DNA of 64,000 bases from Streptomyces roseolus (GTDB taxonomy: Bacteria > Actinomycetota > Actinomycetes > Streptomycetales > Streptomycetaceae), in the NCBI RefSeq assembly GCF_014649855.1, contig NZ_BMTV01000014.1:1-64000 (forward strand), read 5' to 3'. Position numbers and translations under genes: made by a program. The stretch's first letter is position 1. Each line of letters opens with the position of its first letter. The notes below the pieces were generated by a model. The model was not told the DNA's origin, searched no databases, and worked only from the letters and a program-made list of their open reading frames with translations. This document shows, one piece after another, positions 25,938 through 34,830 of this stretch.

Positions 25938-27446
25938 ATGCCGAACAGCCCAGCCGTGGACACCCAGGTCGCCGTCGTCGGCGGCGGGCCCGTCGGCACG
26001 CTGCTCGCCCGGGAACTGGCCCTGCTGGGCGTGGACGTCACCGTCCTGGAGAAGCTGTCCTCGCCGGACGGCTTCTCCAAGGCGGGCACCCTGCACGCCC
26101 GCACCGCGCAGACCCTGCACCGGCGCGGACTCCTCGAAGCCGTGCAGCCCGGCCCGCCCGCCCCACCGGTGGGCACCGGCCGCGTGCCCTTCCACTTCTC
26201 CGGCATGTTCGACCTCGACCTCGGCCGGGTCGTCACCGAGGGCCCCGTGATGGTGGGCAGCCCACAGGCATGGGCACAGGAGGTGTTCGCCGCCGAGGCC
26301 GAACGGCTCGGCGCGCGCATCCGGCGCGGCCGCGAACTCGTCCGCCTCGACGAGGAACCGGACGCGATGCGGCTGACCGTGCGCGGCCCCGGGGGCGCCA
26401 CGGAGACCCTGCGCGCGTCCTGGGTGGTCGGCGCGGACGGCGCCCGCAGCGCCGTCCGCCGGCTCACCGGCATCGAGTTCACCGGCACGCCCGCCCGCGT
26501 CGGCGCCCTGATCGGGGAGGTCCGCCTCCTCGACCCGGCGCGGGCGCCGCAGGGCTGGCAGCGCAACCCGCGCGGCTGGACCCTGGTGTGGCTCAATCTC
26601 TTCGGACGCAGCCGGGTGTGCACCTACGACTTCCGCGGCCCGCACGCGGACCGGCGGGCGCCCGTCACCCTGGAGGAGTTCCGGACGGAGGTCGAGCGGA
26701 TCGCGGGCCACCCGGTGCCGATGGACTCCCCGAGCGGCCTCACCCGCTTCAGCGACGCCGCCCTCCAGGCCGAGTACTACCGCGTCGGCCGGGTCCTGCT
26801 CGCCGGCGACGCGGCACACGTCCACTTCCCGGCCGGCGGCCAGGGCGTCAACCTGGGCCTGCAGGACGCCGTCAACCTGGGCTGGAAACTCGCCGCCGAG
26901 GTGCACGGCTGGGCGCCGCCCGGACTGCTCGACACGTACGAGACCGAGCGCGCGCCCGTCGCCGAGGCGGTCCTGGAGAACGTGCGCGCCCAGGTGGCCC
27001 TGATGGACCCCGACCCCCGCATGGACGCGCTGCGCACCCTCTTCGCCCGGATGATGCACTTCGACGACGTCAACCAGTACCTCGGCGGCATGATCAGCGG
27101 AGTCGACGTGACGTACGACACCGGCGGCCGCGGCGACCCCCTCGCCGGCCGCTTCGCCCCCGACCTCCTGCTGAAGACCGGCGACACGCTCACCGGCCTC
27201 GCCGAACTCCTCCACGACGCACGGCCGCTGCTCCTGCTGCTGACCGACTCGGAGGAGCTGCGCGGCGCCGCCGAGCCGTGGCGCCCCCGGGTGAACGTGG
27301 TGACGGCGACGGCGTCCGAGCCGATCGGCACGGACGCCCTGCTGGTCCGCCCCGACGGATACATCGCCTGGTCGGCCCTGGGCGGCGCCGGGGACGCGGA
27401 CGCGCTGACCGGGGCGTTGGGCTGCTGGTTCGGGGACCCCGCCTAG
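25938..27446 (+). CDS. Class A FAD-dependent monooxygenase (second)
   Basis: 502 aa. VVGGGPVGTLLARELALLG and LAGDAAHVHFPAGGQGVNLG are the two FAD motifs; the thioredoxin-like tail is shorter than in the enzyme at 7219. It resembles polyketide/aromatic hydroxylases of the PF01494 family. It lies about 115 bp after the second BBE oxidase, probably co-transcribed. Ring hydroxylation or oxidative decarboxylation are both possible. AGGAG precedes the ATG. Confidence 0.87.
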   Translation: MPNSPAVDTQVAVVGGGPVGTLLARELALLGVDVTVLEKLSSPDGFSKAGTLHARTAQTLHRRGLLEAVQPGPPAPPVGTGRVPFHFSGMFDLDLGRVVTEGPVMVGSPQAWAQEVFAAEAERLGARIRRGRELVRLDEEPDAMRLTVRGPGGATETLRASWVVGADGARSAVRRLTGIEFTGTPARVGALIGEVRLLDPARAPQGWQRNPRGWTLVWLNLFGRSRVCTYDFRGPHADRRAPVTLEEFRTEVERIAGHPVPMDSPSGLTRFSDAALQAEYYRVGRVLLAGDAAHVHFPAGGQGVNLGLQDAVNLGWKLAAEVHGWAPPGLLDTYETERAPVAEAVLENVRAQVALMDPDPRMDALRTLFARMMHFDDVNQYLGGMISGVDVTYDTGGRGDPLAGRFAPDLLLKTGDTLTGLAELLHDARPLLLLLTDSEELRGAAEPWRPRVNVVTATASEPIGTDALLVRPDGYIAWSALGGAGDADALTGALGCWFGDPA

Positions 27447-27458
27447 ACGGGGTCCCCG
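27431..27458. terminator. Stem-loop at the end of the second monooxygenase gene
   Basis: CGGGGACCCCG (27431-27441) pairs perfectly with CGGGGTCCCCG (27448-27458) around a 6-base loop that includes the TAG stop. Confidence 0.6.
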
Positions 27459-27502
27459 GCGTGCTCAGCGGACTAGACGGGGTCCCCGGCGTGCTCAGCG
27501 GA
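27443..27502. repeat. 30-bp perfect tandem duplication between convergent genes
   Basis: 27443-27472 is repeated exactly at 27473-27502. The first unit covers the monooxygenase stop codon and the second covers the MTHFR stop, so the duplication spaced out the two gene ends. It looks like recent slippage or repair. Confidence 0.9.
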
Positions 27503-28394
27503 CCCGGAGCCGCCGCGTGCTCCCCGCCGGGAGCACCGCGCGGTGGATGTCGAGGGCCGCGTCGGACTTGTTGAGCGTGATGTAGTGCAGGCCGGGCGCG
27601 CCCTCGGCGAGGAGGCGCCCGGCCATCGCGGTGGCGTGTTCCACCCCGATCCGACGGCCCTCGGCCGCGTCGCCGCGGGCGCTCTCCAGGCGGTGGGCGA
27701 GGTCCTCGGGGAAGGCGGCGTGGGACAGTTCGGCGAAGCGGCGGATCTGCCGGACGTCTGTGGCGGGCATGATCTCCGGGATGATCGGGATGTCGCAGCC
27801 GGCCGCGGCCACCCGGTCCCGCAGCCGCAGGTAGTCCTCGACCCGGAAGAACATCTGGGTGACGGCGTAGTCGGCACCCGCCCGGCACTTGGCGACGAAG
27901 TGCCGGATGTCGCTCTCCCAGTCCGGCGAGCGCGGGTGCCTCTCGGGGAAGGCCGCCACGCCGATCGTGAAGTCCCCGAGCGAACGCACCAGTTCGACCA
28001 GTTCCCTGGCGTACGTGAAACCCGCCGGGTGAGGCGTCCAGGGCCCGTTCGGATCGCCGGGCGGATCACCCCGCAGCACCAGGACGTCCCTGATCCCCGC
28101 GTCGGCGTACTGCCCGATGACGTACCGCAGTTCGGCCACCGAATGGCCGACGGCCGTCAGGTGCGCGACCGGCCGCAGGGTCGTCTCGGCGGCGATGCGC
28201 CGGGTGACCTCGACGGTCCGCTCGCGCGACGAGCCGCCGGCACCGTAGGTGACGGACACGAACGTGGGCGCGAGGGACTCGACGCGGCGGACCGCGCTCC
28301 ACAGGGCACGCTCGCCCTGGCCGGTCCTGGGCGGGAAGAACTCGAACGAGAACGTCGGGGCGCCGCTCGCCAGCGCCTCGCGCACCGCGCTCAC
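27495..28394 (-). CDS. metF: Methylenetetrahydrofolate reductase
   Basis: 299 aa, full length for MetF. FSFEFFPPRTGQGE carries the catalytic Glu region, and VTYGAGGSSRERT, VLRGDPP and TQMFFRVEDY are family hallmarks. It makes 5-methyl-THF for methionine synthesis. The GTG start overlaps the adenosine kinase stop by four bases (GTGA), so the two are coupled. Placed at the cluster edge with metK at the other, it likely supports SAM recycling, though a housekeeping role cannot be excluded. Confidence 0.93.
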   Translation of the reverse strand: MSAVREALASGAPTFSFEFFPPRTGQGERALWSAVRRVESLAPTFVSVTYGAGGSSRERTVEVTRRIAAETTLRPVAHLTAVGHSVAELRYVIGQYADAGIRDVLVLRGDPPGDPNGPWTPHPAGFTYARELVELVRSLGDFTIGVAAFPERHPRSPDWESDIRHFVAKCRAGADYAVTQMFFRVEDYLRLRDRVAAAGCDIPIIPEIMPATDVRQIRRFAELSHAAFPEDLAHRLESARGDAAEGRRIGVEHATAMAGRLLAEGAPGLHYITLNKSDAALDIHRAVLPAGSTRRLRVR

Positions 28395-29374
28395 GACAGG
28401 ACCGCCAGGCGCGGCTCCATCCCACGGGCCGCACCGGCCCCGTAGGCGCGCTCCACGCGCGCGATCAGGTCCGCCGCGACCAGCTTGTACTCCTGGGTGC
28501 CGACCGACTCCAGCACGGTCGACGCCAGCGCGCAGCCGAGCTGCGCCGCCCGCTCCTCGGGCCAGCCCCAGCCGAGACCGGCGAGGAATCCGGAGCGGAA
28601 CGCGTCCCCCACCCCCGTCGGGTCCGCGATCTCCGCGGTGGGGACGGCGGGCACGTCCAGCCGGGGCCGTCCCTCCCGCTCCAGGGAGACGCCGTCCGCC
28701 CCCCGCGTGGTGATCCACGTGCCGACGCGCCGCAGGACGTCCCGCTCGTCCCAGCCGGTCCGCTCGCGCAGCAGGGCGGACTCGTACGCGTTGGTGAACA
28801 ACAGGTGCGCGCCGTCCACCAGCTCACGGGCCTGGGCGCCGTCCAGGCGGGCGAGCTGCTGCGAGGGATCCGCGGCCAGCCGGATGCCGGTGCGCCGGGC
28901 GGTCGCGGTGTGGCGCAGCATCGCCTCCGGGGCGTCGGCGCCGACGAGCACGAGGTCGAAGCCGCCGCGGCGGTCCGCCGCCGCGGCCAGGTCGATCTTC
29001 CCGGCCTCGGCCATGGCGCCGGCGTAGAAGGTGGCGATCTGGTTCTGCGCCTCGTCCGTCGTGCAGACGAACCGGGCGGTGTGCAGGGTCTCGCTGATCC
29101 TGACGGAGTCCGTGTCCACGCCGGCCGCCCGCAGCCAGGCCCCGTACTCGGCGAAGTCGACGCCCGCCGCCCCGATCAGGCAGGGGGTCAGTCCGAGCCG
29201 CCCGAGTCCGAACGCGATGTTGGCGGCGACACCGCCGCGCCGCACGTCGAGACGGTCGGCGAGGAAGGAGAGGGACACCTGCTCCAGCCGGTCGGCGATC
29301 AGCTGGTCGGTGAACCGACCGGGGAAGGACATCAGATGGTCGGTGGCTATCGAGCCGGTCACGGCGATTCGCAC
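28391..29374 (-). CDS. Adenosine kinase (PfkB family)
   Basis: 327 aa. It closely resembles actinobacterial AdoK: VTGSIATDHLMSFPGRF at the start, HTARFVCTTDEAQNQIA in the lid, AADPSQQLARL, and the catalytic DPTGVGDAFRSGFL. It phosphorylates adenosine released from S-adenosylhomocysteine, pulling methyl transfer forward. The GTG at 29374 has GGAGT nine bases upstream; an in-frame GTG at 29383 lacks room for one. Confidence 0.93.
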   Translation of the reverse strand: MRIAVTGSIATDHLMSFPGRFTDQLIADRLEQVSLSFLADRLDVRRGGVAANIAFGLGRLGLTPCLIGAAGVDFAEYGAWLRAAGVDTDSVRISETLHTARFVCTTDEAQNQIATFYAGAMAEAGKIDLAAAADRRGGFDLVLVGADAPEAMLRHTATARRTGIRLAADPSQQLARLDGAQARELVDGAHLLFTNAYESALLRERTGWDERDVLRRVGTWITTRGADGVSLEREGRPRLDVPAVPTAEIADPTGVGDAFRSGFLAGLGWGWPEERAAQLGCALASTVLESVGTQEYKLVAADLIARVERAYGAGAARGMEPRLAVLS

Positions 29375-29596
29375 GACGGTCACTCCTTGAACCCGGGGTC
29401 GATGGGAGCGGCCCGGTGCCCGGCGGCGGCCGGGTCGCGCGGGACGCCGGGGCCGGGCCCCGCAGCGCGGGGACGCCCTGAGCGCAAGCCTGCCGCCCGC
29501 CGCTGAAGCGCCGGTCGAGGCCACCCGCCGGCGGCCACGACGTCGACGTCCGGAAACCGCCGGTACGAACGCCCCGGGACGAGGCACAGTACGGGT

Positions 29597-29899
29597 GTGG
29601 AAGAACGACGGACGGACGGCACGGATCCTGCGGCGCCGCCGCGCACCTACACGCTGATCGGCGGCGACGGGCGGCCCTGCCGCAGCGACACCGCCGGCCG
29701 GTTCGGAGGCCACCGGCGCGGCCGGATCTACGGACGGCTGGACTGCCCCTCCGCCCTGCGGCACATCGCCCGCGGCCACTACGTGCGCCACCGCGTCTTC
29801 TTCGCGGACGAGGCGACCGCCGTCGCCGCGGGATACCGGCCGTGCGCGGTGTGCCTCCCCGACCGCCACACGGCATGGCGCACCGGGATCCCCGCATGA
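29597..29899 (+). CDS. Small Ada metal-binding-domain protein
   Basis: 100 aa. IYGRLDCPSALRHIA and AAGYRPCAVCLP place cysteines as in the Ada zinc domain, but the methyl-acceptor position is Gly and there is no DNA-binding or repair domain. Similar stand-alone proteins occur in Streptomyces; their role is not established. GTG start at 29597. Its stop overlaps the next gene's ATG by four bases. Confidence 0.72.
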   Translation: MEERRTDGTDPAAPPRTYTLIGGDGRPCRSDTAGRFGGHRRGRIYGRLDCPSALRHIARGHYVRHRVFFADEATAVAAGYRPCAVCLPDRHTAWRTGIPA

Positions 29900-30426
29900 A
29901 CGAACCCTCCCCCCGACTGCGCCCGTCCGCCCTCTCCGACTACGCCCCCTGGCCCGAACCCCGCCCCCACACCGGCCCCGAACTCGACCGGCTCCTCGCA
30001 CTCCTGGAAGCCGGCGGGCACCGCGGCGGCGGCGTCGCCCTGGGGCACAGCCGGGACCCCGCGTCGCAGGCCGCCGCCGCGGCGTTCGCCGACGCCTGGC
30101 AGGCGAGCGGCGGGACCCTGGCCGCCGTCGTCGACTGGCCGGAGGACGCCGCGTCCTGGCTGCGCCAGGCCCAGCGGCTGACCCACCCCGAGCCGGACGC
30201 CTGGGTGGTGGCCGCGCGCCCGGTCGGCTGGGCCCAGATGAGCCGCCGACTGCGGCACAGCACCGACTGGGACCCGGGCCGCACCTTCGGCTTCGCGTCC
30301 GTGGGCGACTCGCGCCTGCCGGCCGCGGTGGGCCCGGGCGTCCTGGACGGCATGCGCGGAGCGACCGCGGACGGCAGGACGTGGACGGTCCGTCGGGGCT
30401 GGATCGTCGAGACCGACGGCGCGTGA
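29896..30426 (+). CDS. Hypothetical protein
   Basis: 176 aa, not recognised. The ATG at 29896 overlaps the preceding stop (ATGA), so it is co-translated with the Ada-zinc-domain protein. It has an alanine-rich middle with a Rossmann-like alternation (GGTLAAVVDWPEDAASWLR, DAWVVAARPVGWAQMS). No signal peptide or membrane segment. Confidence 0.65.
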   Translation: MNEPSPRLRPSALSDYAPWPEPRPHTGPELDRLLALLEAGGHRGGGVALGHSRDPASQAAAAAFADAWQASGGTLAAVVDWPEDAASWLRQAQRLTHPEPDAWVVAARPVGWAQMSRRLRHSTDWDPGRTFGFASVGDSRLPAAVGPGVLDGMRGATADGRTWTVRRGWIVETDGA

Positions 30427-30463
30427 CGCACGAGGGCGGCGCGGGCGGACGGCCCGGGCCCGC

Positions 30464-33118
30464 TCACCGCTCGGCCGCCGCCATCAGAGCGGACAGCTCG
30501 ACCCGGGAACGCAACTGGAGCCGGGCGTACACCCCGCGCAGGTGATGGTCGACGGTCCTGGGGCTCAGGGAGAGGCGGGTGGCGACCTCCTCGTTCGTGG
30601 CGCCGTCCGCGACCAGCCGGGCGATCCGCCGCTGCTGCGGGGTCAGCCCGGCCAGGGCGGAGGGTTCCGGCCGCCGCGTGCCCGGGGCCCCCGTCGCCCG
30701 GAGCTCCGCGCGTGCCTGCCGGGCCCAGCCGTCGGCGGCGGCCCGCTCGAAGGTGACCAGGGCGTCGCGCAGCGGGCCGCGGGCCTCGCCCGGCCGTCGC
30801 CGCCGACGCAGCCAGGTCCCGTACGCGAACAGGGTGCGGGCCCGCTCGAACTCGTTGCCGGCGTCGTCGTGGCGGCGCAGCGCCTCGCCGAACCAGCGGG
30901 ACGTCTCCTCGCCGTGCCGCGCCAGCAGGGCGCGGCAGCGGGCCAGTTGCGCCGGCGCGGGCCGGTCGAGCCCGAACGCCGCCCACAGCGCGTACTGCTC
31001 CGTCGCCTCCCGCGCCTCCGCCGTCCGGCCCGAGGCCACCGCCGCCTCCACGAAGCAGGGCACGGCCAGCATGCGGAGCGCGAAGTGACCGCCGCTCGGG
31101 CCGGGCCGGACCAGCGGTGCGAGGCGCGCGGCGGCCTGGGCGGGGAGTCCGCCGCCCAGTTCCGCCCGGGCCAGCGCCCATTCGGCCAGCGTCACCGCCT
31201 GGGCGAGGCCGTGCGGGCGTCCGATGGCGAGCGCCCGCTGCGCGTGTTCTCCGACCGACGGTTCGTCCCCCGTCACCGAGGCCACCAGGGCCAGTACGGC
31301 GTGCTGGTGGGCCGCGGAATTGAGCTGGCCGGTCGCGCGCGCCGCACGCAGCCCGTCCCCGGCGGCGTGCGCGGCGCGGGCGTACCGGCCGGCGCGCAGC
31401 TCGGCGTACGCGAGGTGTTCGAGGATCCGGGGCAGCAGCGAGGCCCGCTCCTCGGCCCGGGCCCGGGCCAGCGCCCTGCCGTGCAGCCGGGTCGCCGCCG
31501 TCACGTCCCCGAGGACCAGCGCGGCCGACCCCGCCCGCAGCAGCAGCCTCGGCTCGTCCCGGACCGAGCCGGAGGCGACGACCGAGGCGAGCGGGGCGCG
31601 CGCCCGGTCCGGGCGGACCAGGAGCGCCGCCCGCAGTCCCTCGGCGAAGGCCCGCTCCGTCCCCGGGGCGGCCGGGGTCAGATCGAGGGCGGCGAGACAG
31701 GCGGTGACGTCCCCCGCCGCCCACGCGGCCTCCATCGCGAGGAACCGGGCGTCCGCCGCCTCGGCGGGCTCCCGGTCCCGCAGCGCCTTCGCGGCCTGGA
31801 GGAACGCCTCGTGCGCGTCCATGACAGGGCCGCGCGCGAGCGCCGCGAAGCCGCGCGTCAGGAGCGCCCGCCCCCGCGCCGCGGCGGAACGCGCGCGGAC
31901 GGCCGGGGGAGGCCCGAGACGATCGGCGCGGTGCCGGTCGTGCGGGTCGGGCAGGCCCGGGTCCCGGCGAGGGCTGCCGTCCCGACGCGGGCCGCGCCAG
32001 GGCATCGGGTCCTCACCCCGGCGCGGGTCGCGTCCGGGCACAGGGTCGCCCTCTTGACGCGGTTCACGCCCGGACACAGGCTCCCCGTCCCGGCGCCGGT
32101 CCGGCTCGGCGCGCCGGTCCCCGTGGCAGGCCGCCGCCCGGCGCAGGAACGGGTCGGGAAAGACGAGCGCGTCGCCGTGGCGGTGCAGCAGCCCGGCGGC
32201 GACGAGCCCGTCGAGGGCCTCGGTCGGCACCCGCAGGGCCCGTGCGCGGGCGAGCGCCGTGCCCGCGTCCGTACGGTTCCGGTCCCCGCCCGCGCCCCCG
32301 GCCGCGTCCGGGGTGCCGCAGGCGCGCGCCACCACGCCCAGCAGCCGGCGCCCGTCCGCCGGAAGGGCGCCGAGCAGGCCCCCGTACACCGTCTCCAGGG
32401 CGCCGTCGTCCACGAGTGGCCCCGGCGGCCGGGGGACGGTTCCGGCGAGCACGCCGGGCGCGAGCCGGCGGGCCGTCTCGACCAGGACGCCCGGGTGCCC
32501 GTCCGCCTCGTCCAGGAGCCGCTCGGCCACGGACGGTCCGACGCGCCCCCCGCGCGCGTCGGCGAGCAGTGCCCGGGCACTCGTGCGGTCGAGCCGCGGC
32601 AGCCGGACGACCGGCGCGTCGGCGGCGGGCAGGGGCCGGCCGGGCGCGGACGCCACGAGCCAGCCGATCCGGCCCGTCCCGCGCGGGCCCCGCGTCCGCC
32701 AGTGCGCCGTGAACGCGGCCCGTGAGTGCGCGTCCCACAGCGGGAAGTCGTCGAGGCAGAGCAGGACCGGCCCCCGCCCCGGCGGACAGAGGGCGGCGAG
32801 CGCCGCCGCGATGCCGCCCGGGCCCCGGGCGAGCCGGGCCGCCCGCCCGGCCGCCGCCCCGGACGGCGCCAGCGCGTCGAGCAGTGCCCGCGCGGCGCTC
32901 CACGGCACCTGCCGGCGCGGCGCCCCGACCACGTGCGCCGCGCCGGGGAAGTCCCGGGCGGCCCGGGCGAGCAGGACGGACCGGCCCTCGCCGGGCCCGC
33001 CGGCCACGAGGACCACCGGCTCGACCCCGCCGCGGCTCTCCGAAGGGTCCGACATCCTTCGCACGAGGGCGAGTTCGACGTCCCGTCCGTGGAGGACGGG
33101 TCCGGTTCCGGCGGTCAC
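30464..33118 (-). CDS. LAL-type LuxR transcriptional regulator
   Basis: 884 aa. An N-terminal ATPase has a Walker A-like GGPGEGRSVLL, with Arg in place of the usual Lys, and Walker B VLLCLDDF. A long alpha-helical TPR-like middle follows, then a C-terminal LuxR helix-turn-helix (LTPQQRRIARLVADGATNEEV). Residues about 345-400 are a charged, arginine/aspartate/proline-rich insert made of short degenerate repeats. Targets are unknown; a role in the upstream cluster is not indicated. The GTG at 33118 has no visible ribosome binding site and is the least certain part of the call. Confidence 0.85.
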   Translation of the reverse strand: MTAGTGPVLHGRDVELALVRRMSDPSESRGGVEPVVLVAGGPGEGRSVLLARAARDFPGAAHVVGAPRRQVPWSAARALLDALAPSGAAAGRAARLARGPGGIAAALAALCPPGRGPVLLCLDDFPLWDAHSRAAFTAHWRTRGPRGTGRIGWLVASAPGRPLPAADAPVVRLPRLDRTSARALLADARGGRVGPSVAERLLDEADGHPGVLVETARRLAPGVLAGTVPRPPGPLVDDGALETVYGGLLGALPADGRRLLGVVARACGTPDAAGGAGGDRNRTDAGTALARARALRVPTEALDGLVAAGLLHRHGDALVFPDPFLRRAAACHGDRRAEPDRRRDGEPVSGREPRQEGDPVPGRDPRRGEDPMPWRGPRRDGSPRRDPGLPDPHDRHRADRLGPPPAVRARSAAARGRALLTRGFAALARGPVMDAHEAFLQAAKALRDREPAEAADARFLAMEAAWAAGDVTACLAALDLTPAAPGTERAFAEGLRAALLVRPDRARAPLASVVASGSVRDEPRLLLRAGSAALVLGDVTAATRLHGRALARARAEERASLLPRILEHLAYAELRAGRYARAAHAAGDGLRAARATGQLNSAAHQHAVLALVASVTGDEPSVGEHAQRALAIGRPHGLAQAVTLAEWALARAELGGGLPAQAAARLAPLVRPGPSGGHFALRMLAVPCFVEAAVASGRTAEAREATEQYALWAAFGLDRPAPAQLARCRALLARHGEETSRWFGEALRRHDDAGNEFERARTLFAYGTWLRRRRRPGEARGPLRDALVTFERAAADGWARQARAELRATGAPGTRRPEPSALAGLTPQQRRIARLVADGATNEEVATRLSLSPRTVDHHLRGVYARLQLRSRVELSALMAAAER

Positions 33119-33163
33119 GCCCGTGACGCTAGCGGGCCCGGCGGGCGGCCGGAACCGAGCCGT

Positions 33164-33195
33164 ACGGGGGTCTGGGCCGACGCCCAGACCCCCGT
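33164..33195. terminator. Stem-loop between hydrolase and LAL regulator genes
   Basis: ACGGGGGTCTGGGC (33164-33177) pairs perfectly with 33182-33195 around loop CGAC. It lies downstream of the secreted hydrolase gene and upstream of the LAL gene on the same strand. Confidence 0.75.
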
Positions 33196-33244
33196 GCCCG
33201 CGACTGTGCCCGCGCACAGGAAACGGGCGCACGGGAGCCGGGGA

Positions 33245-34111
33245 TCAGGAGCCCAGCGGGCACGTGCCCCGGTACTCCTCGATCGTCAGGCTCGGCCGCG
33301 GCAGCGGGCAGAGGAACTGGTCGTAGCGGGTGTCGTCGTCGATGAAGCGCTTCAGCCACGAGATGCTGTACTTCGCGATCGTCGTGTCCGAGGTGTTGGG
33401 CGTGAAGTGCGTGGCGCCGTTCAGCTCCAGGTACGCCTTGTCCAGACTGGCGGGCAGGTTCTCGTAGAACGGCTCCGAGTGGGTGGCCACGGGCGCGATC
33501 GTGTCGCCGTCCGCGCCGATGACGAGGGTCGGGGTGCTGATCTCGGGCCAGGTCTTGTCCGTGTTCCAGCCGGTCAGCGGCACGGCGGCCTTGAGGCTCG
33601 GCCGGCTCTTCGCCGCTTCGAGGGTGCCGCCACCGCCCATCGAGTGGCCCATCACGCCGAGCCGCGAGGCGTCGACCCGGTCGCGGACCGCGCTGCGCTG
33701 GGTGAGGTGGTCGAGGGCGGCGAGGAGCTGGCGGCCCCGGCTGTCGGGCTGGTCGAGCGTGGTGAGCGTGTCGATGACGAAGACGACGAAGCCCTGCGAG
33801 GCGAGCCGCGGCCCGAGCCAGGCGACCGACGACTGCGTGGCGGTGAAGCCGGGCGAGATCGCCACCGCGCCGAACTTCCCGTCGGCGGTGCTCGTCGGGT
33901 AGTAGATGGTGCCGCCGCCGAAGCCGACGGCGGAGAGCGAGGAGACCGAGGTCTGCGCGACCGCGTACGGGCCGCGCAGCGCCTCGATGCTCGCCACGGT
34001 GGGCGCGGGACCGCGCTCGTACGGATTGCCGGCCGCCGCTCCCGCACCCGGGGCGAGGAGCAGCGTGAGACCGGCGGCGACGGAACAGGCCGCGGCAAGG
34101 TATCGCTTCAC
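33245..34111 (-). CDS. Secreted cutinase/PETase-family polyester hydrolase
   Basis: 288 aa. A Sec signal peptide (KRYLAAACSVAAGLTLLLAP, ending near AGA) precedes a mature enzyme starting NPYERGPAPTVASIEA. That start, GFGGGTIYYPTST, WLGPRLASQGFVVFVIDT and the tail RYDQFLCPLP follow Thermobifida cutinase closely. The triad is Ser in GHSMGGGG, Asp in IGADGDTIAP and His in GATHF. The two C-terminal cysteines can form the family's disulphide. Probably degrades plant or other polyesters outside the cell. GTG start at 34111. Confidence 0.9.
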   Translation of the reverse strand: MKRYLAAACSVAAGLTLLLAPGAGAAAGNPYERGPAPTVASIEALRGPYAVAQTSVSSLSAVGFGGGTIYYPTSTADGKFGAVAISPGFTATQSSVAWLGPRLASQGFVVFVIDTLTTLDQPDSRGRQLLAALDHLTQRSAVRDRVDASRLGVMGHSMGGGGTLEAAKSRPSLKAAVPLTGWNTDKTWPEISTPTLVIGADGDTIAPVATHSEPFYENLPASLDKAYLELNGATHFTPNTSDTTIAKYSISWLKRFIDDDTRYDQFLCPLPRPSLTIEEYRGTCPLGS

Positions 34112-34449
34112 GACGAAGTCGTCCTCTCGTGTCGTGGTACGGCCCCCCGGGGAAGGGAGGGCCGCTGCCGTGGGACGGCCCCGCCACTGTGGGGGCGACA
34201 CGCGACCCCGTCATCGGCACAATCACCGGCCCCGCGCGGACCGCTGCCCTCCGAACCGCCCTGTGCCACGCCCGTCGCCGAGCGGCGAACGCCTCGCTTT
34301 TGGATCGAAGACCACCTCCGCGCGACGGGCGCCCGCCACCCGGACACGGCTCCATCGGCAAGCGCACCAAGGAGACCCGGCCCACCCGAAGCCTCGGGGA
34401 AGCAGGTGAGCCGGGGGAAACCTCCGCAGGCGGAAGGCTCTGTGGACCT
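34112..34449. other. Intergenic region
   Basis: About 340 bp upstream of the secreted hydrolase; no gene or clear element recognised beyond a presumed promoter. Confidence 0.4.
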
Positions 34450-34830
34450 TCAGCCGCCGGGCGTCCCGGCCCGGCGAACGCGCAGTGCCCAGAGCACGAG
34501 CGGTACCTGGAGGGGCAGTCGGGCCAGCGCCGCCGCCCGGAGCGGGGCGGGGCGGTGGCGCCAGTCGTACGCCATCTTCACGTTCGCCGGGAACACGGCG
34601 GTGAACAGCCCGGCCGCGGCCAGCGCGCCCGCGCGCCGTGTGGACGGCGCGGCGATCGCGGCGCCGACGGCGATCTCCGCGACGCCGCTCAGGTGGGTCC
34701 ACGTCCGGGGCGAGCCGGGCAGGCTGCGGGGCACGAGGGCGTCGAACTGCCGGGGAGCGGCGAAGTGGGCGACCCCGGCACCGATCAGCAGGCCGCTGAG
34801 GAGCCGGGCGGACGTCGTGGAAGCGGGCAT
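34450..34830 (-). CDS. DoxX-family membrane protein
   Basis: 126 aa with about four hydrophobic segments (LLSGLLIGAGVAHFAAP, LSGVAEIAVGAAIAAP, AGALAAAGLFTAVFPANV, LPLQVPLVLWALRV). The HFAAPRQFDALVP and ANVKMAYDWRH stretches are typical of DoxX-like proteins. Function unknown. ATG at 34830 behind GAGGGACGAG. Confidence 0.8.
   Translation of the reverse strand: MPASTTSARLLSGLLIGAGVAHFAAPRQFDALVPRSLPGSPRTWTHLSGVAEIAVGAAIAAPSTRRAGALAAAGLFTAVFPANVKMAYDWRHRPAPLRAAALARLPLQVPLVLWALRVRRAGTPGG

Noticed and set aside
1..29374. Grixazone-type cluster
   Set aside because: 3,4-AHBA genes are shared, but no phenoxazinone-forming copper oxidase or tyrosinase-like gene is seen, and the nitrous-acid pair is not part of grixazone synthesis.
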